A program made the position numbers and the translations under genes. A stretch of 64,000 bases of DNA from contig JADYZO010000034.1 in assembly GCA_020853135.1 (NCBI GenBank), positions 27,413-91,412 of the forward strand, in the 5' to 3' direction. Shown here piece by piece: positions 53,623 to 62,813 of this stretch. The stretch comes from Gammaproteobacteria bacterium (GTDB lineage: Bacteria > Pseudomonadota > Gammaproteobacteria > Steroidobacterales > GCA-2729495). The notes under the pieces are model-generated. The model did not search any database, was not told where the DNA came from, and saw only the letters and a list, made by a program, of their open reading frames with translations. The first letter of the stretch is position 1. Every line of letters starts with the position of its first letter.

Positions 53623-54156
53623 TCAGCCGGGGCATGTCAGTGCCTTGCCGTCGGCGGCCCGGCGTGAGACGCGTGGCCGGCCGCTGTAGCTGACGATGAC
53701 GGCCCGGGCGCCGGCGCCGCCACGGGTATCGCAGAACACCACCGTGCCGTTCGTGGCCCGCACCGCGTGGGGGTGCAGGGCATAGGCGCGCCGGTTGCTG
53801 CGGATGGAGGCGAGCGGCAGCGCCGTGCTGGCGGCGAGCACGCGCTCCCCGGGATCGACCGTGGCGGGGTCGTCGCCGTCGAGGTTGACGAAGACCAGCC
53901 AGCCGCTGGCCCAGTCGCCGGCCGGGGCGCAGTGCGCCGCGTCCAGGCTGCGGCAGACGACGACATCGCGTGCCTGGGTGGCCGCGGTGGCCCGCGCGAG
54001 CTGGATGGCGTGGACGAAGCCGTTCACGGTGGCCACCATGCGCGCATCGAGCAGCCACTGGCGACATAAGGGGACGGCGGCGGCTGCCAGCGTCGCGATG
54101 ATGATGAGCGCCAGCAGCAGCTCCAGCAGCGTCAGGCCACGAGATTGCCCACCCAT
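53623..54156 (-). CDS. GspH/FimT-type pseudopilin, first gene of cluster B
   Basis: RGLTLLELLLALIIIATLAAAAVPLCRQWLLDARMVATVNGFVHAIQLARATAATQARDVVVCRS. Confidence 0.85.
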   Translation of the reverse strand: MGGQSRGLTLLELLLALIIIATLAAAAVPLCRQWLLDARMVATVNGFVHAIQLARATAATQARDVVVCRSLDAAHCAPAGDWASGWLVFVNLDGDDPATVDPGERVLAASTALPLASIRSNRRAYALHPHAVRATNGTVVFCDTRGGAGARAVIVSYSGRPRVSRRAADGKALTCPG

Positions 54157-54242
54157 GGGCCTGCACCATAGGCAGCCCCGGCCGGCCCCGCAGCCGCCGA
54201 TTGCGCCGTGAATCGCCTGAAATCCGTATCCGGGCGGGCGCG

Positions 54243-54272
54243 TTTACACCGGCCCGGACGGGCGACTAGAAT
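54243..54272 (+). promoter_or_regulatory. Sigma-70-type promoter upstream of Fur-family gene
   Basis: TTTACA - 18 nt - TAGAAT. Confidence 0.55.
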
Positions 54273-54308
54273 GGCCGGGAGGCCCATTTTTCCAGTGGAA
54301 GGCCCCAG

Positions 54309-54722
54309 TTGGAACCTCGTGAGCGGGTGACCGCACAGCTGCTCGGACACGGTGTCCGCCCGACCGCCCAGCGCCTGCAGATCGCCCTGCTGGTGCTCGA
54401 CCGTCCCTGCCACTTCTCCGCGGACCAGTTGCTCGCGAGCCTGCGCAAGGGCGGCCAGCGTGTGTCCAAGGCCACGGTCTACAACACGCTCAACCTGTTC
54501 TCCCGCCGCGGCCTCATCCGCGAGGTGGCGGTGGATCCCGTGCGCCTGATGTACGACTCCACCACTGCGCCACACCACCACTTCTACAATGCCGAGACCG
54601 GCGAACTGACCGACATCGATCCGACGGAATTGCGGGTCTCGCGGCTGCCGGCACTGCCGCGCGCCACCGAGGCCGAGGGCATCGAGGTCCTCATCCGCAT
54701 CCGGCCGCGCAAGGACGCTTGA
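54309..54722 (+). CDS. Fur-family transcriptional regulator, Irr-like (no CxxC pairs)
   Basis: HGVRPTAQRLQIALLVL...KATVYNTLNLFSRRGLIREVAVDPVRLMYDSTTAPHHHFYNAETGELTDI; TTG start. Confidence 0.85.
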   Translation: MEPRERVTAQLLGHGVRPTAQRLQIALLVLDRPCHFSADQLLASLRKGGQRVSKATVYNTLNLFSRRGLIREVAVDPVRLMYDSTTAPHHHFYNAETGELTDIDPTELRVSRLPALPRATEAEGIEVLIRIRPRKDA

Positions 54723-54755
54723 GCCGGCCGTCGAACTGCTATACTTCGCCGCCGC

Positions 54756-54831
54756 GCCGGCGTAGCTCAGTTGGTAGAGCAGTCGCTTCGTAAGCGAGAG
54801 GTCGGGGGTTCAAGTCCCTCCGCCGGCACCA
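54756..54831 (+). tRNA. tRNA-Thr (anticodon CGT), CCA encoded
   Basis: GCCGGCGTAGCTCAGTTGGTAGAGCAGTCGCTTCGTAAGCGAGAGGTCGGGGGTTCAAGTCCCTCCGCCGGCACCA; loop TTCGTAA; TATACT -10-like box at 54740. Confidence 0.95.
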
Positions 54832-54855
54832 CCGTCCCGCCACCGGGGAATCGGC

Positions 54856-55458
54856 ATGCGGCTCATCGTCGGGATTTCGGGTGCCAGTGGCGCCATCTAC
54901 GGCATCCGGCTGCTGGAGGTCCTGGCGGGCCAGGCCGATATCGAGACCCACCTGGTCATCAGCCACGGTGGACGGCGCACCCTGGCCCTGGAGACCAGCC
55001 TCGGCCTGAAGCAGGTGGAGAAGCTGGCGAGCGTGGTCCACAGTGACCAGGACCTGGCCGCCAGCATCGCCAGCGGCTCCTTTCCGACCGATGGCATGAT
55101 CGTCGCACCCTGCTCGATGAAGACGCTGTCGGCCATCGCGCATTCCTACGCCGACACGCTCATGGTGCGCGCCGCCGATGTGGTGCTCAAGGAGCGCCGG
55201 CGGCTCGTGCTGGTGCCGCGGGAGACGCCGCTGCACAGCGGGCACTGCGAGCTCATGCACAAGGCATCCCTGATGGGTGCCATCATCGCGCCGCCGGTGC
55301 CGGCCTTCTACAACGGGCCGCAGTCCGTGGACGACATCGTCAACCACACGGTCGGCCGGCTCCTCGATCTGTTCGGCATCGACAGCGGTGTCGTCCGGCG
55401 CTGGCAGGGCGGGCGGGCGGTGCGCCGCGCGGCGGGGCGGGCGAAAGCACGGCGATGA
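54856..55458 (+). CDS. ubiX: Flavin prenyltransferase UbiX
   Basis: MRLIVGISGASGAIYGIRLLE, PTDGMIVAPCSMKTLSAIAHSYADTL, RRLVLVPRETPLHSGHCELM. Confidence 0.95.
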   Translation: MRLIVGISGASGAIYGIRLLEVLAGQADIETHLVISHGGRRTLALETSLGLKQVEKLASVVHSDQDLAASIASGSFPTDGMIVAPCSMKTLSAIAHSYADTLMVRAADVVLKERRRLVLVPRETPLHSGHCELMHKASLMGAIIAPPVPAFYNGPQSVDDIVNHTVGRLLDLFGIDSGVVRRWQGGRAVRRAAGRAKARR

Positions 55459-55934
55459 ACCTGGCCGGGGAGCGCGCCGCCATCGCGCAGATGCTGGCTG
55501 CCCACCAGACGCTCACCCTGGCCACCAGCCAGGACGGGCAGCCCTGGGCGGCCACCGTGTTCTATGCGAGCGATCCCGGTTTCAACCTGTACTTCGTCTC
55601 CGACCATCGCACCCGGCACGCGCGGGACATGGCCGCCAACCCGCGCGTGGCGCTGGCCATCGGGGCGGACGCCGGGCACTGGCACGAGGTGCGCGGGCTG
55701 CAGGTCGAGGGCGAGGCCGCCTGCCTGGCCGGCCCTGGACGCGAGCAGGCGCTCGAGCTGTTCCTCGGGAAGTTCGCCGACGTGAAGGCGCTGTTTGCCA
55801 CGCCGGAGTCCGCGGATGAACAGATCATCGCCGGGCGGCTGCGCCATGCACCGTTCTGGCGGATCACCCCGCGCTTCATCCGGCTCATCGACAATGCGCG
55901 CGGTTTTGGCAACAAGCTGGAGCTGCGGCTGTAA
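55455..55934 (+). CDS. Pyridoxamine 5'-phosphate oxidase-fold family protein
   Basis: TLTLATSQDGQPWAATVFYASDPGFNLYFVSDHRTRHARDMAANPRVALAI; 4-nt overlap with ubiX. Confidence 0.8.
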   Translation: MNLAGERAAIAQMLAAHQTLTLATSQDGQPWAATVFYASDPGFNLYFVSDHRTRHARDMAANPRVALAIGADAGHWHEVRGLQVEGEAACLAGPGREQALELFLGKFADVKALFATPESADEQIIAGRLRHAPFWRITPRFIRLIDNARGFGNKLELRL

Positions 55935-55987
55935 GTCGATGCCCATGTCCGCTGCGCAGGCGGGCACTTCCGCATCCCAATCCGCCG

Positions 55988-56002
55988 GCTCCTTGCAGGA
56001 GC
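55988..56002 (+). terminator. Weak terminator-like hairpin after PPOX gene
   Basis: GCTCCT-TGC-AGGAGC followed by gggtcttccctttcct. Confidence 0.4.
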
Positions 56003-56211
56003 GGGTCTTCCCTTTCCTGTGTGACCACTGAGTGGACGGTTGCACTCATGCATCGGGGTTTGGGTTGACTCGAAAAATCGCAAACGGGACATTGTGCCCG
56101 TTGCCGGGTTGACGGAAAGAATCGATTCAGCAGACCTGTCTCTGAACCAGAACGTCCGGATTGCCGACTGTTGGGGAACAGCTGCAATCGTTATGAGGGG
56201 GGGCTCATATC

Positions 56212-58965
56212 ATGGTCGTACAGGAAACGAGGGGGCATCGCCGTCCAGGCGGTTATTGCCAGTTCGCCAGGGGATCCGCCTTTGCGACTGCTGCACTGCT
56301 GCTGTCGCCGCAGTGTCCGGCTGCAAGTCCGGGCCCCGGCATCGACGAGATTGTCGTGACGGCCCGCAAGTTCGACGAACGGCTGGTGGATGTACCGCTG
56401 GCCATCACGGCCTTCAGCGAGCAGTCGATCGAGTCGGCCGGCATCACCGACCTCACCGACATCGCCCACATGACACCCGGCCTGCAGTTTTACGAGGCCG
56501 CCGGGTACCTGGCCACCCCGATCATCCGTGGTGTCGCACCCACCGAAATCAAGGCACGGGAAACCAATGCCGCCATCTTCGTTGATGGTGTCTATGTCTC
56601 GGCCCGCGAGGGTCTGAACTTCAGCCAGCTCGACATCGAGCGCATCGAGGTCGTCAAAGGCCCGCAGAGCGCACTCTACGGCCGCAATGCCTTCAGCGGG
56701 GCGATCAATTTCATCACCAAGCGGCCCAGCGATGTCTTCGAGGCCAGGACCGCCCTGACTGCAGGCAACCGTGGCAAGTTTGCCGCAAGCGGCTCGGTCA
56801 GTGGTCCGGTCATCGCCGGCACCCTCAAGGGTCGCATTGGTGTGAGCTACGATGGCTGGGACGGCTCCTACGACGATCCGTTGTATGACCAGGACGTCGG
56901 TGGTCACACGTTCCGATCGGTGCAGGGCAGCCTGCTCTGGACGCCTGTTGAAACGCTGGACGTCTTCGCCAAGGTCTACTATTCCAATGATGACATCTCG
57001 CAGGTTGCGGCCGCCGCGGTACAGGCGAACTGCGAGGATGCGGCCATCCACAATCCCAAGCTCAGGAGCGCCGCCGGGGTGCCCTACAACAGCCCGATCA
57101 TGAGCAACTACTGCGGGGAAATCCCCATGGTGTGGTCGGGCAATGACCTGCCGATGGCTCGCGGTGCCGGCGGCGAGAATCGCGAGGTGTTTCGCAGCAG
57201 CCTGAACATCGACTGGAGCCTGGGCGTGGGCACGATCAGTGCGCTGACCGGCTATGTCGACACCAAGTGGGATGCCATCGTCGATTTTGGCCGCCTCGGC
57301 GACAGCACCCCCCTGGTGTACTGCATCGGCACCTGGCAGTCCCCCAGCTGCAACAACAACAATACACCCACGCCGCTGAAACGGTTTTTCAGCGGCATCA
57401 TCAATCGCGAGCCGGGTACCGAAGACAGGGAGTTCAGCCAGGAACTGCGTTTTTCCAGCCCACGGGACAGGTCCTTTCGCTGGTCTGCGGGCGGCTACTA
57501 TTACAACGTGCGTTTCGAGGACATGGGCTTCCAGGCTTTCCTGACCAGCCCGCTCCCGGACGACCTCCGGCCACCAACCATATCCGACCCGCTGGATCCC
57601 AATTACGGCATTGGCTCGGGTGCCTTCTGTCCCTGCCAGCCCATGGGGCCCGGCAGGTATCTGGCACCCTACGGCAACGGGCTGTTCGTCACCGATCCGG
57701 GGTACAACAACGACCAGATCGAGTCCATCACCAGGACGCGCTCCTGGGCGGCATTTACTTCAGCGGAACTGGACTTTCTGGAGCGCTGGACGTTGCGCGG
57801 CGAGCTGCGCTACACATGGGAGACGAAGCAATACCGGCAATGGATCGTTCCGGAACTCCAATACCAGGATAACGGCGTCTATCCGCGGCGCAGCGAAGAT
57901 CATCTGCGGTCCCACGACAGCTGGGATTGGGTGAGCGGGCGCCTGACGCTGGACTACAAGACGGATAGCGGCTGGCTGGTCTACACGTCACTGGCCAATG
58001 CCAGCAAGAGCGGTGGTTTCACGGGCGAGAAACCGAAATTCATCAATCCGGTCACGCAGGCCAGTGGCCCTGCGATACCCATCGTCGAACCCTATGATCC
58101 GGAGAAGAACTGGACCGTGGAGGCGGGCATCAAGGGGCGCACGGCCGACCGTCGCCTGGGAATCGACCTCTCTGTCTACCGCATCGACTGGACCGACATC
58201 GTGTTGCCGCAGGTGCTGATGGAGTACGTGGATCCCACCGATGGCGTCCTCAAGGGCACGGCGGAGACCATCACCCTGATGCGCAATACCGGTGATGCCA
58301 CCGTGTGGGGCTGGGAGTTGCAGACCGACCTGCTGATCAACGATGCATGGAGCGCGGGCCTCGGCGTGTCGTATACCGACTCCACCTGGGACCGCGCGAA
58401 GCAGGCTTCCTACCAGTTCTTCCCGAGCTTCTACACCACGGATCCGGACTGTTCGCCAGCGGCGATCTACGCCTTGCCGACGACGCCTGTCAACGAGCGG
58501 GCGCCCAGGGTCAATGCGTGCGCAGCCGCTTCCGGCGATATCTCGGGTCAGCAGCAGTTGCGGGTTTCGCCGTGGACGGTGAATGCCACCCTGCAGTACC
58601 GGCACCAGCTGGTTGATCACTGGGATTTCTACGGCCGTACCGACGTGAGCTGGCGGGACAAGTGGTACACGGGCAGCGACAACCAGAACTGGATACCGCC
58701 CTCGACCTTCGTCAATCTCCGTCTCGGCGTGGAATCCGGCCGATACACCATCGAGGCTTTCGTGGACAACCTCTTCGGCTTCAGCAAGCCGATCGGCGCG
58801 TACCGCGACATCTTCCGCAGCAATACCCAGGACATCTATTCGCGCAACAACCCGCCGACCAGCTCGATGGGCGACTTTCCGCCCATGCGCGAGACGATCA
58901 ACCTGCCCAATCTGCGGACCTGGGGTCTCACGGCGCGGGTGCGTTTCGGCAATGCGGTGCGATGA
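56212..58965 (+). CDS. TonB-dependent receptor
   Basis: TonB box-like DEIVVTARKFDERLVDVPLAITAFSEQSIESAGI; plug IIRGVAPTEIKARETNAAIFVDGVYVSAREGLNFSQLDIERIEVVKGPQSALYGRNAFSGAINFITKRP; C-terminal LRTWGLTARVRFG. Confidence 0.93.
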   Translation: MVVQETRGHRRPGGYCQFARGSAFATAALLLSPQCPAASPGPGIDEIVVTARKFDERLVDVPLAITAFSEQSIESAGITDLTDIAHMTPGLQFYEAAGYLATPIIRGVAPTEIKARETNAAIFVDGVYVSAREGLNFSQLDIERIEVVKGPQSALYGRNAFSGAINFITKRPSDVFEARTALTAGNRGKFAASGSVSGPVIAGTLKGRIGVSYDGWDGSYDDPLYDQDVGGHTFRSVQGSLLWTPVETLDVFAKVYYSNDDISQVAAAAVQANCEDAAIHNPKLRSAAGVPYNSPIMSNYCGEIPMVWSGNDLPMARGAGGENREVFRSSLNIDWSLGVGTISALTGYVDTKWDAIVDFGRLGDSTPLVYCIGTWQSPSCNNNNTPTPLKRFFSGIINREPGTEDREFSQELRFSSPRDRSFRWSAGGYYYNVRFEDMGFQAFLTSPLPDDLRPPTISDPLDPNYGIGSGAFCPCQPMGPGRYLAPYGNGLFVTDPGYNNDQIESITRTRSWAAFTSAELDFLERWTLRGELRYTWETKQYRQWIVPELQYQDNGVYPRRSEDHLRSHDSWDWVSGRLTLDYKTDSGWLVYTSLANASKSGGFTGEKPKFINPVTQASGPAIPIVEPYDPEKNWTVEAGIKGRTADRRLGIDLSVYRIDWTDIVLPQVLMEYVDPTDGVLKGTAETITLMRNTGDATVWGWELQTDLLINDAWSAGLGVSYTDSTWDRAKQASYQFFPSFYTTDPDCSPAAIYALPTTPVNERAPRVNACAAASGDISGQQQLRVSPWTVNATLQYRHQLVDHWDFYGRTDVSWRDKWYTGSDNQNWIPPSTFVNLRLGVESGRYTIEAFVDNLFGFSKPIGAYRDIFRSNTQDIYSRNNPPTSSMGDFPPMRETINLPNLRTWGLTARVRFGNAVR

Positions 58966-58980
58966 CCCCGGGAGAAGCAA

Positions 58981-60660
58981 ATGACCGTTCCAGATGATGA
59001 TTCGCCCCAGCTGGACCGGCGCACCCTCATTTCGTCGGCAGCCGGTCTGGCTGTCTCCACGGCAGGCCTTCCCGTGCTGGGTGCAGAGGCCAGAAAGGGC
59101 GCGCCAACGACTGCGATTCGGAAGGACAGCACCCGGACGGGCGCCCGGGCATCTTTCCCGTACGACAGCTTCCGGGACTGGATCGCCGCACTGGACGACC
59201 ATGGCCTGCTCATGCGCGTGGGGCGCCTGGACCAGGACGCCTACGAGGTGACCGCCCTTGCCTACCGGCTCGTCGACAGGTTCGGATGGTACGGCGCGCC
59301 AGCAGTGCTTGCCGACGAAGTGAAGATCGATGGCCGTTGGGTCAAGGGTCCGCTGCTGTTCAATCACCAGGGCCACTGGAAGACCGAGCCGCTGCTTCTC
59401 GGGCTGGAGCCCGGCAATACGACCGACCGGCATGGGTACCGGGCGGCGGTGGACCATTTCCTAGGTATCCTCGAGGCCAACGGCGGCAAGGTGCCGCAGA
59501 TTGCGCCGGTAACGGTGGATGCGGGCAAGGCGGCAGTCAAGGAGGTGATCCTGCGCGGTGACGCGATAGACCTGACGCAGTTTGCCTTCATCCAGTCCAA
59601 TCCGGGTGATGGCGGCCGCTACATCACGACGGGCTCGGTGTTCACCTCCGACCCCGAACTCGGCATGAACTTCGGCACCTATCGCTGCCAGCTGCGCGGG
59701 CCAAGGCTCATCGGCGTCAATCCGGAACCCGGTCAACGCGCCTGGAAGATGTTCATGGCCCAACGCGAGCGGGGGGAAAAACTGGCGAAGGTGTCCATCG
59801 TGCTCGGGCAGGACCCGATGATGTGGGTGGTGAGCGGATCGGCCCTGACCAAGGGCATGCTGGATGATGAGCTGGCGATCACCGGAGGCCTGCGGGGCAG
59901 GGCGGTCGAGGTGGTGCGGTCGGAGACCAATGATCACATGGTTCCCGCCCATGCCGAGATGGTGATCGAGGGCGAGGTGCCGCTGCAGGAGCCCATGCTG
60001 CCCGAAGGACCTTTCGGCGAGATGTTCGGTTATCTCGGCCGCAGGAAGGACGAGAATTTCTGGATGCGGGTCACCTGTGTCACGCATCGCAGGAATCCGT
60101 GGATCCTCAACCAGTTCACTGGCGTGACCCCGGGCTTTTGCCGTGTGCCGATGGATGCGCTGGCGCTCTACCGCCTGAGAAAGGTGTTCCCCGATGTGCT
60201 TGCACTGGATTCGGTGGGAGGTGCTACCGGGTGGATCGTCGTCACCATCGACAAGAAGAAACGGGGCCAGGCACTGGAGGTCGGCAGGCGGCTGGCACAG
60301 ACCAGCATCTCCGCCAAGATCATTGTCGTGGTGGACAAGGATGTGGACGGTACGAACCTCGACGAGGTGATGCATATCGTCGGATCGCGCTGGCAGCCGT
60401 CCCCGGCTGCCGAGATTCTCGATGACATGCCGGGCATACCACTTGATCCGAGCGCGGTCAAAACGGGCAGGTCAAGCAAGATCATCATCGATGCCACCCG
60501 GCAGTGGCCAGAGGAAGGTGGCCCGCCGGTCTACCAGGAACTCAACCGCGAGCTGCTGACCAGGCTGGCGCCGGCGGCAATTCCCCAGGTGGATTCACGG
60601 TGGGAGCGCTATCTGGCTGGCTGGAAGCAGGGCAGGTGTTTCCCCGCTGCGGGCGACTGA
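58981..60660 (+). CDS. UbiD-family decarboxylase with Tat-like N-terminal leader
   Basis: QLDRRTLISSAAGLAVSTAGLPVLGAEA leader; UbiD blocks VPAHAEMVIEGEVP, EGPFGEMFGYLGRRKDENFWMRVTCVTHRRNPWI. Confidence 0.88.
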   Translation: MTVPDDDSPQLDRRTLISSAAGLAVSTAGLPVLGAEARKGAPTTAIRKDSTRTGARASFPYDSFRDWIAALDDHGLLMRVGRLDQDAYEVTALAYRLVDRFGWYGAPAVLADEVKIDGRWVKGPLLFNHQGHWKTEPLLLGLEPGNTTDRHGYRAAVDHFLGILEANGGKVPQIAPVTVDAGKAAVKEVILRGDAIDLTQFAFIQSNPGDGGRYITTGSVFTSDPELGMNFGTYRCQLRGPRLIGVNPEPGQRAWKMFMAQRERGEKLAKVSIVLGQDPMMWVVSGSALTKGMLDDELAITGGLRGRAVEVVRSETNDHMVPAHAEMVIEGEVPLQEPMLPEGPFGEMFGYLGRRKDENFWMRVTCVTHRRNPWILNQFTGVTPGFCRVPMDALALYRLRKVFPDVLALDSVGGATGWIVVTIDKKKRGQALEVGRRLAQTSISAKIIVVVDKDVDGTNLDEVMHIVGSRWQPSPAAEILDDMPGIPLDPSAVKTGRSSKIIIDATRQWPEEGGPPVYQELNRELLTRLAPAAIPQVDSRWERYLAGWKQGRCFPAAGD

Positions 60661-60750
60661 CTGCCAACTCCGTGGCGCTGTGCCAGAATGGGGCCAGGCG
60701 CCTGCTGTGGGTGCCGGCTTTTCATCCCAGGATCCGACTCCCATCCCGTC

Positions 60751-61731
60751 ATGACCACAGCCTGTGTCTTTGGCCTCGGTGCCATCGGCGGCTATCTTGC
60801 TGCGCGCCTGGCGCTGGCCGGTGTGCGGGTCACCGCCATCGCCCGCGGTGCCACGCTGGAGGCGGTGCGCAGCCGTGGCCTGGTCCTCATCGAGCAGGGC
60901 CGGCGCGAGACCGTGCAGCTGCGCACCGCGGCGAGTGCCGCGGAGGCCGGCCAGCAGGAGGTGGTGTTCCTGGCGCTCAAGGCCAATGACCTGCCGGCGA
61001 TCGCCGCCGGGCTGCGCCCGGTGCTGGGGCCGGGTACCGCGGTCGTCACCATCGGCAATGGCTTTCCCTGGTGGTATTTCTTCCGCTCGCCATCGGGGAG
61101 CATCAACCCGACGCTCACCACGGTGGATTCGCGGGGACTGCTCTGGCGGCTGGTGGGGCCCGAGCATGCCGTCGGCTGTGTGGCCTATCCGGCCGCCCGC
61201 GTGCCGGAGCCCGGTGTCGTCGAGCACATCTACGGCACGCGCTTCTCGCTCGGTGAACCTGACGGTTCGTTGTCCGGGCGCGTGCAGCGCATTGCGGCGA
61301 TGCTGGCCGCTGCCGGGCTCGATGCTCCGGTGCGCCGGGATATCCGCACCGAGATCTGGACCAAGCTCGCGCTCAATGCGGCCTGCAATCCGGTGAGCCT
61401 GCTCACCGGCGCGACGCTCGGCCAGATGATCGAGGATGCCGGTACCGCGGGGATACTGCAGACGCTGATGCAGGAGACAAGTGCGGTCGCTGCCTCGCTC
61501 GGCGTGCGGGTGCCGCTGCAGCCGCGCCAGCTGCTCGAACTCACGCGACCGCTGGCCCGGCACAAGACCTCGACCCTGCAGGACCTGGAGGCAGGCCGGT
61601 CGATCGAGCTTGAGCCGGTGGCCGGTGCCGTGGCCGAGATCGGCCGCCTGCGCAACGTGCGCACGCCGGCGCTGGATGCCACGCTCGCGCTGGCACGCCT
61701 GCGGGCGCGCCTGGCAGGCTGCCATGGTTGA
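60751..61731 (+). CDS. Ketopantoate reductase (PanE/ApbA)-family oxidoreductase
   Basis: CVFGLGAIGGYLAARLALAGVRVTAIARG Rossmann; FLALKANDLPA; EIWTKLALNAACNPVSLLTGATLGQM. Confidence 0.88.
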   Translation: MTTACVFGLGAIGGYLAARLALAGVRVTAIARGATLEAVRSRGLVLIEQGRRETVQLRTAASAAEAGQQEVVFLALKANDLPAIAAGLRPVLGPGTAVVTIGNGFPWWYFFRSPSGSINPTLTTVDSRGLLWRLVGPEHAVGCVAYPAARVPEPGVVEHIYGTRFSLGEPDGSLSGRVQRIAAMLAAAGLDAPVRRDIRTEIWTKLALNAACNPVSLLTGATLGQMIEDAGTAGILQTLMQETSAVAASLGVRVPLQPRQLLELTRPLARHKTSTLQDLEAGRSIELEPVAGAVAEIGRLRNVRTPALDATLALARLRARLAGCHG

Positions 61732-62623
61732 GCCGCCCGCTGCCGATGGGGCCCTGCTGTCCCATGCGCAACGGCTGCGCGCCCTGCTGGCGGGCCCGGC
61801 CTTCATCGCTCCGGGCTGTTACGACGCACTGACCGCACTGCTCATCGAGCAGGCGGGTTTCGGCTGCGGCTACGTGAGCGGCGCCAGCGTCGCCTTCACG
61901 CGCATCGCCCGCCCGGACCTCGGCCTGACGACGCTGACGGAGGTGGCCGGGATCGTGGGCTGCATGCGCGAGCGCATGGAGATGCCGCTGCTGGTGGATG
62001 CCGACGACGGCTTCGGCAATGCGCTCAACGTGCAGCGCACGGTGCGCCTCCTCGAGCGCATGGGCGCTTCCGGCATCCAGCTCGAGGACCAGGCCAGCCC
62101 CAAGCGCTGCGGCCACCTGGCCGGCAAGCGGCTGGTGTCCACCGGGGAGATGCTGGGCAAACTCCACGCCGCGCTCGATGTCCGGGCCGATGCCGACACC
62201 GTGATCGTGGCGCGCACCGATGCGGTGGCCGTGGAGGGCTTTGCGGCGGGGCTGGCACGCGCGCAGGCCTATCTTGATGCGGGCGCCGACGTGCTGTTCA
62301 TCGAGTCGCTGCGCACACCGGAGGAGTTCGCGCACGTCGGGCGCGAACTGGGCAGCCGCGTGCCACTGCTGGCCAACATGGTGGAAGGCGGGAGCAGCCC
62401 GCTGTTCTCGATCGACGAGCTGGGTGACATGGGGTTTCGTCTCGCCATCTTCCCCGGTGCCATGGTGCGGGTCCTCGCGCATGCCGCCCGTGACTACCTG
62501 GCCACGCTGAAGCGCGATGGCAGCACCCGCCGGATGCTCGACCGCATGCTGGATTTCCAGGGGATCAATGCCGTGGTCGGCACCGATGCCCTGCTGGCGC
62601 AGGGCAGGGACTACGAGCGCTAG
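61724..62623 (+). CDS. Isocitrate lyase/PEP mutase superfamily protein (oxaloacetate decarboxylase / methylisocitrate lyase-like)
   Basis: FIAPGCYDALTALLIEQAGF, LLVDADDGFGNALNVQRTVRLLERMGASGIQLEDQASPKRCGH; overlaps upstream gene by 8 nt. Confidence 0.88.
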   Translation: MVEPPAADGALLSHAQRLRALLAGPAFIAPGCYDALTALLIEQAGFGCGYVSGASVAFTRIARPDLGLTTLTEVAGIVGCMRERMEMPLLVDADDGFGNALNVQRTVRLLERMGASGIQLEDQASPKRCGHLAGKRLVSTGEMLGKLHAALDVRADADTVIVARTDAVAVEGFAAGLARAQAYLDAGADVLFIESLRTPEEFAHVGRELGSRVPLLANMVEGGSSPLFSIDELGDMGFRLAIFPGAMVRVLAHAARDYLATLKRDGSTRRMLDRMLDFQGINAVVGTDALLAQGRDYER

Positions 62624-62813
62624 GCGCCCGGGCGCAGTGCCGGGTCCGCCGGACTCGCCACGACCCCTCGTCCCTGGCCGGTTGCGGCGCGATGCGCGGC
62701 TGTATTGCGGATACCGGACGCCCGGCGGACAATTCCCCGCCCGCCCGGTGGCTGGCGTTCCGGCGCTGACGCATGCCCAGGACTACGGGCCTGTTTATTG
62801 CGTAAATATCCGT

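Noticed and set aside
57988-59457. 489-aa minus-strand ORF opposite the TonB receptor/UbiD junction
   Set aside because: Overlaps two well-supported genes; no recognisable protein family.
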